From: Arenimonas terrae
GTDB lineage: Bacteria; Pseudomonadota; Gammaproteobacteria; Xanthomonadales; Xanthomonadaceae
Direction: 5' to 3'
Length of the DNA: 64,000 nucleotides
NCBI RefSeq assembly: GCF_006265115.1
Contig: NZ_SMDR01000001.1
Location: 620,001-684,000, forward strand
The notes under the pieces were generated by a model, which saw only the letters and a list, made by a program, of their open reading frames with translations, ran no database searches and was not told the DNA's origin. Positions 15,948 to 23,673 of the stretch are shown piece by piece (the stretch's first letter is position 1; each line of letters opens with the position of its first letter). The position numbers and the translations under genes are program-made.

Positions 15948-17099
15948 ATGCCCGCCGCGCACGCCGATTTCGACTACACCTTCGGCCTGGAGGAAGAGTT
16001 CTTCCTGGTCAGTGCCGACACGCATCGCCTGATGCCGCGCATGCCCGCGGGGCTGATCAAGCGTGCGCGCGAAGCGCTGGGCGAATCGGTCGCGCAGGAA
16101 ATGCTGCAGTCTCAGCTCGAGATCTCCTCGCCCGTCTTCCACACCGCTGCCGAAGCGCGCGAACGAATGCACGCGCTGCGCCATGCCCTGGCCGGCGTCG
16201 TGCAGGGCTCGGGGCTGCGCCTTCTCTCGGCCGGCACGCACCCGCTGGCCGCCTGGCGGCTGCAGCACGGTACCTCGCGCCGGCACTACCAGCGCCTGGT
16301 CGACGATTTCCAGATCATCGCGCGCCGCAACCTGGTCTGCGGCCTGCACGTGCACGTCGCGGTACCGCCGGGCGTGGACCGCGTGCAGCTGATGAACCGG
16401 GTGATGCCCTGGCTGCCGCTGTTCCTGGCGCTGTCCACCTCGTCCCCGTTCTGGGGCCGGCAGCGCACCGGCCTGCTGAGCTACCGGCAGGCGCTGTACG
16501 ACGAATGGCCGCGCACCGGCATCCCGGACTTTTTCGACGACCAGGACCAGTACGACGCCTTCGCCGAGCTGCTGCGCCGGAACAACGCGATCAAGACCGC
16601 CGGTTCGCTCTGGTGGGGCATCCGCCCGGCCCTGGACTACCCGACGCTGGAGCTGCGCATCGCCGACGCCTGCACGCGCCTGCGCGACAGCCTGGCCATC
16701 GCCCAGCTGTTCCGCTGCCTGGTGCGTTTCCTCGTGCAACACCCCGACCATGGCGGCGAACGCAGCGCCATCACCCGCCGCGTGATCGACGAGAACCGCT
16801 GGCGCGCCAAGCGCTTCGGGCTGGGCGCGCGCTTCATCGCCGAAAGCGGCGGCCCGGCCGAGCCCGCGCCCGACGCCCTCGCCCGCCTGCGCCGGGATTG
16901 CGCCGAAGACGCCGACGCGCTGCAATGCGGCGGCGACCTCGCGGCGCTGGACGCGCTGCTGGCCGAAGGCACCAGCGCCGACGTGCAGCTGGCGATCTAC
17001 GACCGCCGCCGCGAGTCGGGCGACAGCCACCTGCAGGCCCTGGTCCCCGTGCTCGACTGGCTGCTGGCCACCACCCTGGAGCCGCCCGACCTGCCATGA
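15948..17099 (+). CDS. ybdK: YbdK-type carboxylate-amine ligase (glutamate-cysteine ligase family 2)
   Basis: 383-aa ATP-dependent ligase of the GCS2 family, which joins an amino acid or amine to the gamma-carboxylate of glutamate. Signature FGLEEEFFLV is at 13-22; LVCGLHVHVAVP near the middle holds metal and substrate residues; SLWWGIRPALDYPTLELRIADACT is the conserved C-terminal core. E. coli YbdK has weak gamma-glutamylcysteine synthetase activity, but the true product of most members is unknown. GAGGA precedes the ATG. Its stop overlaps the ATG of the C26 gamma-glutamyl hydrolase gene (ATGA at 17096), coupling a ligase to a hydrolase. Confidence 0.93.
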   Translation: MPAAHADFDYTFGLEEEFFLVSADTHRLMPRMPAGLIKRAREALGESVAQEMLQSQLEISSPVFHTAAEARERMHALRHALAGVVQGSGLRLLSAGTHPLAAWRLQHGTSRRHYQRLVDDFQIIARRNLVCGLHVHVAVPPGVDRVQLMNRVMPWLPLFLALSTSSPFWGRQRTGLLSYRQALYDEWPRTGIPDFFDDQDQYDAFAELLRRNNAIKTAGSLWWGIRPALDYPTLELRIADACTRLRDSLAIAQLFRCLVRFLVQHPDHGGERSAITRRVIDENRWRAKRFGLGARFIAESGGPAEPAPDALARLRRDCAEDADALQCGGDLAALDALLAEGTSADVQLAIYDRRRESGDSHLQALVPVLDWLLATTLEPPDLP

Positions 17100-17896
17100 A
17101 ACCGCGCCGCGCCCCGCTGATCGGCCTGTCCCCGCGCCTGATGCGCAACCTGCCGCCCCCCTACGGCCTGCAGGGCAAAACCCTGCAGTACCTGGAACAG
17201 TCGGTGGCGCACTGGGTGATGACCGCCGGCGCCATCGCCGTGATGATCCCGACCGTCGACCGCCACGGCGAAGTGGACGAAGACGACATCGCGATCGACG
17301 ACTACGTGCTCGCGCTCGATGGCCTGATCCTGCAGGGCGGCGCCGACATCGATCCGGTCGCCTACGGCGAGGCGCCGCATGCGCTGCTGCAGGCAACGGA
17401 CCCGCAGCGCGACCGCTTCGAGCTGGCCCTGCTGCGCGCCTTCGTGGACGCCGGAAAGCCGGTGCTGGGCATCTGCCGCGGCATGCAGCTGATCAATGTC
17501 GCTTTCGGCGGCAGCCTGCACCAGGACCTGGTCGCCACCGGCACCACGGCCGCGGCCCACGCCTCCGGCCGCTACGACGAACACAGCCACGCGCTCACGA
17601 TCGCACCCGGCAGCTGGCTCGCCGGCCTGTATCCGGGCGCGGGGCCGCATGCGGTCAACTCGATCCACCACCAGGGTGTGCACCGGCTCGGCGACGGGCT
17701 CTGCATCGACGCCTGGTCCGAGGACGGCGTGACCGAATGCATCCGCGCCACCGGCCCGGGCTTCGTGGTCGGCGTGCAATGGCACCCGGAGTTCCACGAC
17801 GCGCGGTTCCCTGAACTGATGTCCGGCGCGCCCCTGCTTTCGGCCTTCCTGGACGCCGCCCGCCTGCGCCGCGACCCGTCCTCACAGGGCCCCTGA
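17096..17896 (+). CDS. Gamma-glutamyl-gamma-aminobutyrate hydrolase family peptidase (C26)
   Basis: 266-aa class I amidotransferase-fold hydrolase, related to PuuD, which removes glutamate from gamma-glutamyl-GABA in putrescine breakdown. Catalytic triad: C127 in GICRGMQ, with H230 and E232 in QWHPEF. GLILQGGADIDP (75-86) is the family oxyanion strand, and NSIHHQGVH is typical. Translationally coupled to the YbdK-type ligase by a 4-bp overlap. No putrescine pathway genes are nearby, so the substrate is more likely the product of the upstream ligase. That is an inference. Confidence 0.93.
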   Translation: MKPRRAPLIGLSPRLMRNLPPPYGLQGKTLQYLEQSVAHWVMTAGAIAVMIPTVDRHGEVDEDDIAIDDYVLALDGLILQGGADIDPVAYGEAPHALLQATDPQRDRFELALLRAFVDAGKPVLGICRGMQLINVAFGGSLHQDLVATGTTAAAHASGRYDEHSHALTIAPGSWLAGLYPGAGPHAVNSIHHQGVHRLGDGLCIDAWSEDGVTECIRATGPGFVVGVQWHPEFHDARFPELMSGAPLLSAFLDAARLRRDPSSQGP

Positions 17897-17950
17897 CGGC
17901 GGCGTGCTAGCCTTGCCCCGCATTTTGCGGCGCTTCCGGGGGAGCCCGCC

Positions 17951-19117
17951 TTGAACCTAGATCCGTTCGCCAGCGCCCTGATCGCCCTGCTCGCCTCCGC
18001 GGCGATGTCGGCGGGCCTGTTTGCGGCCGCCGTCCGGCAGCCCGAGGAACTGGCGCGGCCGCAGCGCATCTGGGCCCGCGCCATCGTGCTGGCGCCCGCC
18101 GGCTGGCTGCTGCTGGAGTGGGCGCAGGACCTGCCCTCGCTGGCCGTGCCCGGCAAAACCCTGATCGTCGCGTCGTTCGTCGAATACCTGCGCGCCCTGC
18201 TCGCCAGCCGCGGCCGCATGCCCGATTCGCCCTGGTTCGCGGCGCCGGTCTGCCTGGTGGCGGTGGCCAGCGCGATCATGCTGTTCACCCAGCCCGGCCT
18301 GCCGATGCGCACCGGCATGCTGTCGCTGCTCTGCGCCGGCATCGCCGCCAGCACGGCCGTCGTCGCACTGCACGGCGGCCGCACTCGGCGCGGCGGCAAC
18401 GCCGGCATCGTCGCCATCGCCTTCCTGCTCTGCGCCGGGGTGATGGCCGCGCGCGGCCTGCTGCTGTTCATGCCCGAGGGCAGCGCCGCGCGCACCTGGA
18501 TCGACCAGCCCTGGGTCGAGACGCTGATGCTCGGCGGCGCGATGCTGGCGCCGGCGGTGGCCAGCCTGGGCTTCGTGCTGATGGGCAGCGAGCGCCTGCT
18601 CGAACGCCTGGAGGGCATCGCCAGCACCGACAGCCTGACCGGCCTGCTCACCCGCCACGCCTTCCTGCAGCGCGCCGAGGCCCTGCTGGCGGCCCCGGGC
18701 TACCGCGGCGCCGCGCTGCTCGTGCTCGACCTCGACCACTTCAAGCAGATCAACGACGGCCATGGCCACGACACCGGCGACCAGGCGCTGCGGCTGGTCG
18801 CCGGCGCGATGCGCCAACAGCTGCGGGCGGGCGACCTGCTCGGACGACATGGCGGCGAGGAGTTCACGGTGTTCCTGCCCAGCACCGGCGCCGCCGAAGC
18901 CGAAGTGCTGGCCGAGACCCTGCGCGCCGCCGTCAGCCACATCGGCCTGCTCGCAGACGGCGAAGCGCTGCATCTGAAGGTGTCGATCGGCCTGTCGGTG
19001 CTGGGCCCGGACGAGCGCGACCTCGGCGGCCTGCTCAAGCGGGCCGACGAGGCCATGTATGCCGCCAAGCGCGGCGGCCGCGACCAGGTGCGGGTGCATC
19101 CGGGGGGCCAGGCCTAG
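17951..19117 (+). CDS. Membrane-bound diguanylate cyclase (GGEEF)
   Basis: 388-aa cyclase. The first ~212 residues hold about six or seven membrane helices with no recognised sensor name. The GGDEF domain starts at STDSLTGLLTR (225-235); DLDHFKQIND (260-269) binds metal, and the active site is GGEEF (301-305), a fully active variant in this family. The I-site RxxD is present (RAGD, 292-295), exactly five residues upstream. The start codon is TTG at 17951, preceded by GGGGGAG at 6 nt; the next in-frame ATG would cut into the first helix. It follows the C26 hydrolase by 54 bp and may be read from the same transcript. Confidence 0.92.
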   Translation: MNLDPFASALIALLASAAMSAGLFAAAVRQPEELARPQRIWARAIVLAPAGWLLLEWAQDLPSLAVPGKTLIVASFVEYLRALLASRGRMPDSPWFAAPVCLVAVASAIMLFTQPGLPMRTGMLSLLCAGIAASTAVVALHGGRTRRGGNAGIVAIAFLLCAGVMAARGLLLFMPEGSAARTWIDQPWVETLMLGGAMLAPAVASLGFVLMGSERLLERLEGIASTDSLTGLLTRHAFLQRAEALLAAPGYRGAALLVLDLDHFKQINDGHGHDTGDQALRLVAGAMRQQLRAGDLLGRHGGEEFTVFLPSTGAAEAEVLAETLRAAVSHIGLLADGEALHLKVSIGLSVLGPDERDLGGLLKRADEAMYAAKRGGRDQVRVHPGGQA

Positions 19118-19137
19118 GGCCCGGCCCGCCGCGGGGT

Positions 19138-20769
19138 TTATGCGACGCGGTAGTGGTCCATCACCCGGTACCGCCGCGCGTAGAGCGCGAACGCCAGTGC
19201 CGCCACGAAGGCGAAGCCGGCGAAGAAGAACATCAGGAAGGCGTTTTCGGTCCAGCCCTGGGTGGTGATCCAGGCGATCACGCCGGGGTCGCGCACGGTG
19301 GCATTGGTCAGCAGCACCCACAGCCCGCCGAAGGTGCTGGTGAGGTACCAGAAGGCCATGATCACGCCCTTCATCGCCATCGGCGCCTGGCTGTAGGCGA
19401 ACTCCAGCGCGGTGGCCGAAACCAGCACTTCACCGAAGGTAAGCAGCAGGTAAGGCAGTGTCTGCCAGGCCAGCGACACCTGCTGGCCATCGTCCAGCCA
19501 CAGCTGGAGCACGCCGGCGATCACCCACGACACCGCCGAGATCGCGATGCCCCAGCCCATGCGCCGCAGCGCGGTCACGCGGAAGCCCATGCGCGTCAGC
19601 AGCGGGTACAGCACGAGGTTGTTGAACGGGATCAGCAGCATGACCATCAGCGGGTTGAGCGCCTGCATCTGGGTCGCGTCCTTCACCAGCCAGCTCGGCC
19701 ACCACCACAGTTCGTGCGGGATCGTCATGGCCTTGCCCTGGATCACCCAGGTCGAGGCCTTCTGGTCGAACAGCGACCAGAACGGCGTCACCAGCGCGAA
19801 CACGATCAGGATGCGCAGCACGGCGCGCACGCCGTCGATCGCCGCGTCCGGGTGCCGGCCGCGCGCGCGGTCGAGCTGCACCGAGGCACCGAAGCCGACG
19901 CCGGCGATGATCGCCCCCAGCGACAGGCAGGCCGTGATGACGAAGCCCCAGGCCTCCGGCCACAGCGCGACGCCGGCGAACTTCAGCGCCCACAGCGCCA
20001 GCATCAGCGCCGCCAGCACGAAGCTGCCGCCGGCGATCAGGGTGCCGACGCCGACGCCGTTGCCCAGCAGGGCGCTGCGCACGACGTTGAGGAAGGAGTC
20101 CGGGTCGGTGCCGCGCGAGGGCGGCACGTTGACGTACTGCTTGCGGCCCGCCCAGAAGATCACCGTGGCGATGAACATCAGGATGCCGGGAATGCCGAAG
20201 GCCCAGGCCGGACCCCAACTGCGCAGCACCAGCGGCATCAGCAGCGAGGCGAAGAAGGAGCCGAAGTTGATGATCCAGTAGAAGGCGTCGAAGACCAGCT
20301 TGGCCTTGTGCTTGTTGCTCTGGTCGAACTGGTCGCCGCAGAACGTCACCACCAGGGGCTTGATGCCGCCTGATCCCAATGCGATCAGGAACAGGCCCGT
20401 ATAGAAGCCGGCCGCATTGGACTCGAACATCGCCAGGCAGGCGTGGCCGGCGCAGTAGACCAGCGAGAACCACAGGACGGTGTTGTACTTGCCGAAGTAG
20501 CGGTCCGACAGCCAGCCGCCGAGCAGCGGGAAGAAGTACACGCCGATCACGAAGCTGTGGAACAGGTCCTTGGCCGCGCCCTCGCGCGAGGCCTGGTCCG
20601 GCAGGTAGGCCAGCAGCACCGAACTGATCAGGAACGGCACCAGGATGTTGCGCATGCCGTAGAAGCTGAAGCGCTCGCAGGCCTCGTTGCCGATGATGTA
20701 GGGGATCTGCCGCGGCAGCGGCGCGTTGGGATCGGCGGTGGCGGCGGCCGGGGTGGCGGCAACGGTCAT
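19138..20769 (-). CDS. POT/PTR-family proton-dependent peptide transporter
   Basis: 543-aa major-facilitator transporter with about 14 membrane segments, importing di- and tripeptides with protons. The proton-coupling motif ExxERFxYYG appears as EACERFSFYG near 28-37. LGGWLSDRYFGKYNTV and SGGIKPLVVTFCGDQFDQ (the PTR2 signature region) follow, and FSLFDQKAS-type and FGEVLVSATALEFAYSQAP segments are in the C-terminal half. The ATG at 20769 is preceded by an AAGGACCTCC-like purine-poor region, so the ribosome binding site is weak. Divergent from the binding-protein/OmpA fusion; convergent with the GGEEF cyclase. Confidence 0.95.
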   Translation of the reverse strand: MTVAATPAAATADPNAPLPRQIPYIIGNEACERFSFYGMRNILVPFLISSVLLAYLPDQASREGAAKDLFHSFVIGVYFFPLLGGWLSDRYFGKYNTVLWFSLVYCAGHACLAMFESNAAGFYTGLFLIALGSGGIKPLVVTFCGDQFDQSNKHKAKLVFDAFYWIINFGSFFASLLMPLVLRSWGPAWAFGIPGILMFIATVIFWAGRKQYVNVPPSRGTDPDSFLNVVRSALLGNGVGVGTLIAGGSFVLAALMLALWALKFAGVALWPEAWGFVITACLSLGAIIAGVGFGASVQLDRARGRHPDAAIDGVRAVLRILIVFALVTPFWSLFDQKASTWVIQGKAMTIPHELWWWPSWLVKDATQMQALNPLMVMLLIPFNNLVLYPLLTRMGFRVTALRRMGWGIAISAVSWVIAGVLQLWLDDGQQVSLAWQTLPYLLLTFGEVLVSATALEFAYSQAPMAMKGVIMAFWYLTSTFGGLWVLLTNATVRDPGVIAWITTQGWTENAFLMFFFAGFAFVAALAFALYARRYRVMDHYRVA

Positions 20770-20799
20770 GGAGGTCCTTCGGCGGGCGGTCTGCGGGGC

Positions 20800-20829
20800 A
20801 TTGTCCACAGATCGCGGGCAGGACCCAAA
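20800..20829 (-). promoter_or_regulatory. Possible promoter for the POT transporter
   Basis: On the minus strand TTTGGG (20829-20824) and GACAAT (20805-20800) are separated by 18 bp, 31 bp upstream of the ATG at 20769. Each hexamer matches consensus at only three or four positions. Confidence 0.3.
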
Positions 20830-20950
20830 TCCGGTGAGGGGTGGCCGGTCGGGCCGGCGTCACGGTTCGCGCCCGCGGCGCCCGGAATGTCACGGTCCTG
20901 AAAGCTGGTGCCTTCACGCTGCGCGCCTTGCTCCGGACGGACCGAAGACC

Positions 20951-22267
20951 ATGACGCGCCCCCTGCTCCTGCTGTTCGCCTCGCTGCTGCTCGCCCTGCC
21001 CCGTGCCGCCCCCGCCCAGGACCTGGAGGCCGAACGCGTCCGCATCCACGGCTCGAACGTGCTCGGCCACCGCGTGATGCCGGCCCTGGCCCGGGCCTGG
21101 CTGGGCGAAGCCGGTTACGGTGAACTGCGCACCCGGCGCGTCGACGGCCGCTTCGAGATCCATGCGCGCCGCGGTGACGAACGCGTGATCGTCGAGATCC
21201 ACACGCCCGGCTCGGCGGGCGCGTTCCGCGCCCTGATCGACGGCGAGGCCGAGGTCGGCATGTCGGCGCGGGTGCCGACCGCGAAGGAGCTTGACGAGGC
21301 CTGGCTGGTCGGCCGGCTGCGCTCGCCCGACCAGGAATACGTGGTCGGCCTCGACGGCCTGGCCCTGGTGGTGCACCCCGACAATCCGCTGCAGGCGCTG
21401 AGCCGCGAGCAGCTGCGGCAGGTGTTCAGCGGCCGCGTGCGCGACTGGTCGCAGCTCGGCGGCCGCGCCGGCGCGATCACCGTGGTCGGCCTTCGCGCCG
21501 ACAGCGGCGGCCACGAGCTGCTGTCCACCCTGCTGCTCGACGGCGGCCGCCAGGTGCCGACCACGTGGGTGCAGGCCGATTCGCGCGCGGTCGCCGCGGC
21601 GGTGGCGCGCGACCCGCGTGCGATCGGCTATCTGCCGGTCGGCCTGGACGCGGCCGGCGTGCGCCCGCTCGCCGTCTCCGCGGGCGGCCAGGCCGTGCTG
21701 CCGACGCGCGTGAACGTGATGGCCGAGGACTACCCGCTCACCCGTCGCCTCTATCTGTACGGCGGCCAGCTGATGTCGGCCCTGGGCCGCAGCCTGGCGA
21801 ACTACGCGATCTCGCCCGCGGGCCAGGCCGTGGTCGCGCGCAGCGGCATGCTGGCGCTGACGCCGCGGGCGCTCGCCGCCGATCCGCCGGCGGACGCGCC
21901 CGAGGACTACGCGCAGATGCTCGTCGGCGCGCAGCGCCTGGGCCTGAACCTGCGCTTCGGCAAGGAATACACCGTGCTCGACAGCCGCGGCGCCCAGGAC
22001 CTGGAGCGAGTGATCGCCTACCTGCGCGAGCCGGCCAACCGGGGCCGCGAGCTGATGCTGATGGCCTTCGCCGACCCCGATGCCGGCGGCCCGGCGCGGG
22101 CGCTGTTCCTGAGCCAGGATCGGGTGGACTTTGTCGCCGACCTGCTCGGCCAGGCGGGCGTGAAGGTAAGCCGCCGGCGCGGTTTCGGCGGCCGCGCCGT
22201 GCTGGCGGCCGGCGACGGCGAGCACGCGCGCTTCGTCAACGAACGGGTCGAACTCTGGGTGCGCTGA
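20951..22267 (+). CDS. Periplasmic PstS-like binding protein fused to an OmpA-like domain
   Basis: 438-aa exported protein. The signal peptide ends near residue 22 (RAAPAQ). Residues about 25-300 are a PBP-like domain of the phosphate-binding type: RIHGSNVLGHRVMPAL at the start, AEVGMSAR, LDGLALVVHPDNPLQALSREQLRQVFSG, and the DSGG turn that usually contacts the ligand (ADSGGHELLSTLLL). Residues about 335-438 resemble OmpA C-terminal peptidoglycan-binding domains (LRFGKEYTVLDSRGAQDLERVIAYL, FLSQDRVDFVADLL, FVNERVELWV). No ABC permease or ATPase genes are near, so a ligand sensor tethered to the cell wall is more likely than a transport part. Confidence 0.85.
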   Translation: MTRPLLLLFASLLLALPRAAPAQDLEAERVRIHGSNVLGHRVMPALARAWLGEAGYGELRTRRVDGRFEIHARRGDERVIVEIHTPGSAGAFRALIDGEAEVGMSARVPTAKELDEAWLVGRLRSPDQEYVVGLDGLALVVHPDNPLQALSREQLRQVFSGRVRDWSQLGGRAGAITVVGLRADSGGHELLSTLLLDGGRQVPTTWVQADSRAVAAAVARDPRAIGYLPVGLDAAGVRPLAVSAGGQAVLPTRVNVMAEDYPLTRRLYLYGGQLMSALGRSLANYAISPAGQAVVARSGMLALTPRALAADPPADAPEDYAQMLVGAQRLGLNLRFGKEYTVLDSRGAQDLERVIAYLREPANRGRELMLMAFADPDAGGPARALFLSQDRVDFVADLLGQAGVKVSRRRGFGGRAVLAAGDGEHARFVNERVELWVR

Positions 22268-22345
22268 GCGGCGCGTCCGCTGCCGTGGGCTGGCGCCTGC
22301 GCACCGGGTTGTTAGACTCGCGGCGTCGACCAGCACGTGGAAACC

Positions 22346-22822
22346 ATGCGGAAGTACCGGACGTTCCTCGTAGTGGTGATCCTGCTGGTGCTGGCCTGGA
22401 CCTGGCAGCAGGGCGAATTCGCACCGGCGCCAGCGCCCGATCCGCGGCCGTCGCTGGAAGACGTGCCGGCCTCCGCGCCAGGACCCGCGACGATCGGTCC
22501 CGACAGCGATGACGCGGCCACACCCGCCGCCGACAGCAGGCGCGAACTCCCGGACTTCCTCCCGCCCGAAGCCGCCGACACGCTGGCGCTGATCGCGCGC
22601 GGCGGCCCCTTCCCGCATCGCCAGGACGGCAGCGTCTTCCAGAACCGCGAACGCCGCCTGCCGGCGATGCCGCGCGGCCACTACCGCGAGTACACCGTGC
22701 GCTCGCCCGGCCTCGGCCACCGCGGTCCGCGCCGCATCGTCACCGGCGGCGACCCGCCGCAGGACTACTGGTACACCGACGACCACTACGCCAGCTTCCG
22801 CCGCTTCGAGGTGCCGCGATGA
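22346..22822 (+). CDS. Membrane-anchored barnase-like guanyl-specific ribonuclease
   Basis: 158 aa. A hydrophobic N-terminal segment (7-21, FLVVVILLVLAWTW) is an uncleaved-looking anchor or signal, followed by a Pro/Ala/Asp linker to about 65. Residues 70-158 match the microbial RNase (barnase/RNase Sa) domain: the FLPPEAADTLALI helix, FQNRER, then catalytic E115 in HYREYTVR, R129/R130 in GPRRIV and H147 in TDDHY. A GTG at 22337 is an alternative start three codons earlier. Its stop overlaps the barstar ATG (ATGA at 22819), the classic RNase-inhibitor order. The anchor suggests it acts outside the cytoplasm. Confidence 0.88.
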   Translation: MRKYRTFLVVVILLVLAWTWQQGEFAPAPAPDPRPSLEDVPASAPGPATIGPDSDDAATPAADSRRELPDFLPPEAADTLALIARGGPFPHRQDGSVFQNRERRLPAMPRGHYREYTVRSPGLGHRGPRRIVTGGDPPQDYWYTDDHYASFRRFEVPR

Positions 22823-23256
22823 ACGCGCAGCCGCTGCAGGCCCTGTTGGTCGAACCCGACCAGGCCGGCACCTTCTACCTGACCGCCTCCGACCTCGGGC
22901 CGCTGCAGGAGGCCGCGCACGAAATCGGCTTCCTCTGCATCCCGCTCGACCTGTCCGGCTGCGCCGACAAGACCGCGCTGATGCGTGCCTTCGCCGAGGC
23001 CTTCGAATTCCCGGACTGGTTCGGCCACAACTGGGACGCCCTGGCCGACTGCCTGGGCGACCTCGACTGGCTGCCGGCCGAAGGTTATGTGCTGGGCCTG
23101 CAGAACGTGCAGGCGCTGCGCGCGGCCGATCCGGCGGATTACGCGACCCTGGTCGCCGTGCTCGAAGGCGTGTGCGAGGACTGGCGCGAGCGCGGCACGC
23201 CGTTCTGGGCCTTCATCGCCCTGCCCGACGCGCAGTTCGACGCGCTGCCGTCCTGA
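22819..23256 (+). CDS. Barstar-family ribonuclease inhibitor
   Basis: 145-aa cytosolic protein. It matches barstar's inhibitory helix and loop: FPDWFGHNWDALADCLGDL at 65-83, where D73 and D77 correspond to barstar D35 and D39, which plug the barnase active site, and the aromatic pair precedes them. FIALPDA is the C-terminal strand. About 45 residues longer than Bacillus barstar because of an N-terminal extension. Translationally coupled to the RNase gene, so inhibitor is made as the RNase is made, protecting cytoplasmic RNA before export. Converges on the next gene across 3 bp. Confidence 0.92.
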   Translation: MNAQPLQALLVEPDQAGTFYLTASDLGPLQEAAHEIGFLCIPLDLSGCADKTALMRAFAEAFEFPDWFGHNWDALADCLGDLDWLPAEGYVLGLQNVQALRAADPADYATLVAVLEGVCEDWRERGTPFWAFIALPDAQFDALPS

Positions 23257-23259
23257 GGC

Positions 23260-23625
23260 TCAGCGCCCGAAGAACAGGAAGGGCAGCACGGTCACCGCCA
23301 GCACGAACAGGATGCCGATCACGGCGGCCACCGCCTGCAGCGGATTTTCGCGCAGCAGTCCCCAGGTGCCACGCAGCTGGCCTTCGCGGCGTTCGGCCTC
23401 GCGCGACTCGACGGCGCGGCGCGCGCGTTCGGCCTGGTATTCGTGCAGGCGCAGGCGGGCGCGCTCTTCCTGCGCGGCGTCGGCCAGCCACAGCCCGCCG
23501 GCCGAAATGCCGAACGGCCCCGGCGCGGTTTCGTAGTAGGCGATGCCCTGCGCATCGAGCAGGGCGCGGACCTCGTCGGCCTCGTCGTCGGGCACGTGGC
23601 GCAGGTTGAGCAGCAGGATGGCCAT
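23260..23625 (-). CDS. DUF6164-type small membrane protein
   Basis: 121 aa. The N-terminal ~75 residues (LLLNLRHVPDDEADEVRALLDAQGIAYYETAPG) resemble a DUF2007-like alpha/beta domain; an Arg/Glu-rich helix (EERARLRLHEYQAERARRAVE) follows; the C-terminus has one strong membrane segment (about 98-118) ending FLFFGR. I recognise it as the DUF6164 family, function unknown. TATGAT ends six bases before the ATG, suggesting a leaderless mRNA. Divergent from the DMT exporter gene. Confidence 0.85.
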   Translation of the reverse strand: MAILLLNLRHVPDDEADEVRALLDAQGIAYYETAPGPFGISAGGLWLADAAQEERARLRLHEYQAERARRAVESREAERREGQLRGTWGLLRENPLQAVAAVIGILFVLAVTVLPFLFFGR

Positions 23626-23631
23626 GGCCGG

Positions 23632-23666
23632 ATCATAGCGGGCCGGCGCGCGGCTGCGGCCATAAT
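23632..23666. promoter_or_regulatory. Divergent -10-like hexamers TATGAT (-) and CATAAT (+)
   Basis: The 48-bp gap between divergent genes holds TATGAT on the minus strand (23637-23632), six bases before the ATG at 23625, and CATAAT on the plus strand (23661-23666), seven bases before the ATG at 23674. Both spacings predict leaderless or nearly leaderless mRNAs. Confidence 0.5.
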
Positions 23667-23673
23667 GCCGCGC

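Noticed and set aside
19430-22786. 1118-codon open frame on the minus strand
   Set aside because: It covers the POT, binding-protein/OmpA and RNase genes in the wrong frame or strand; the translation has no domain and shows biased composition.
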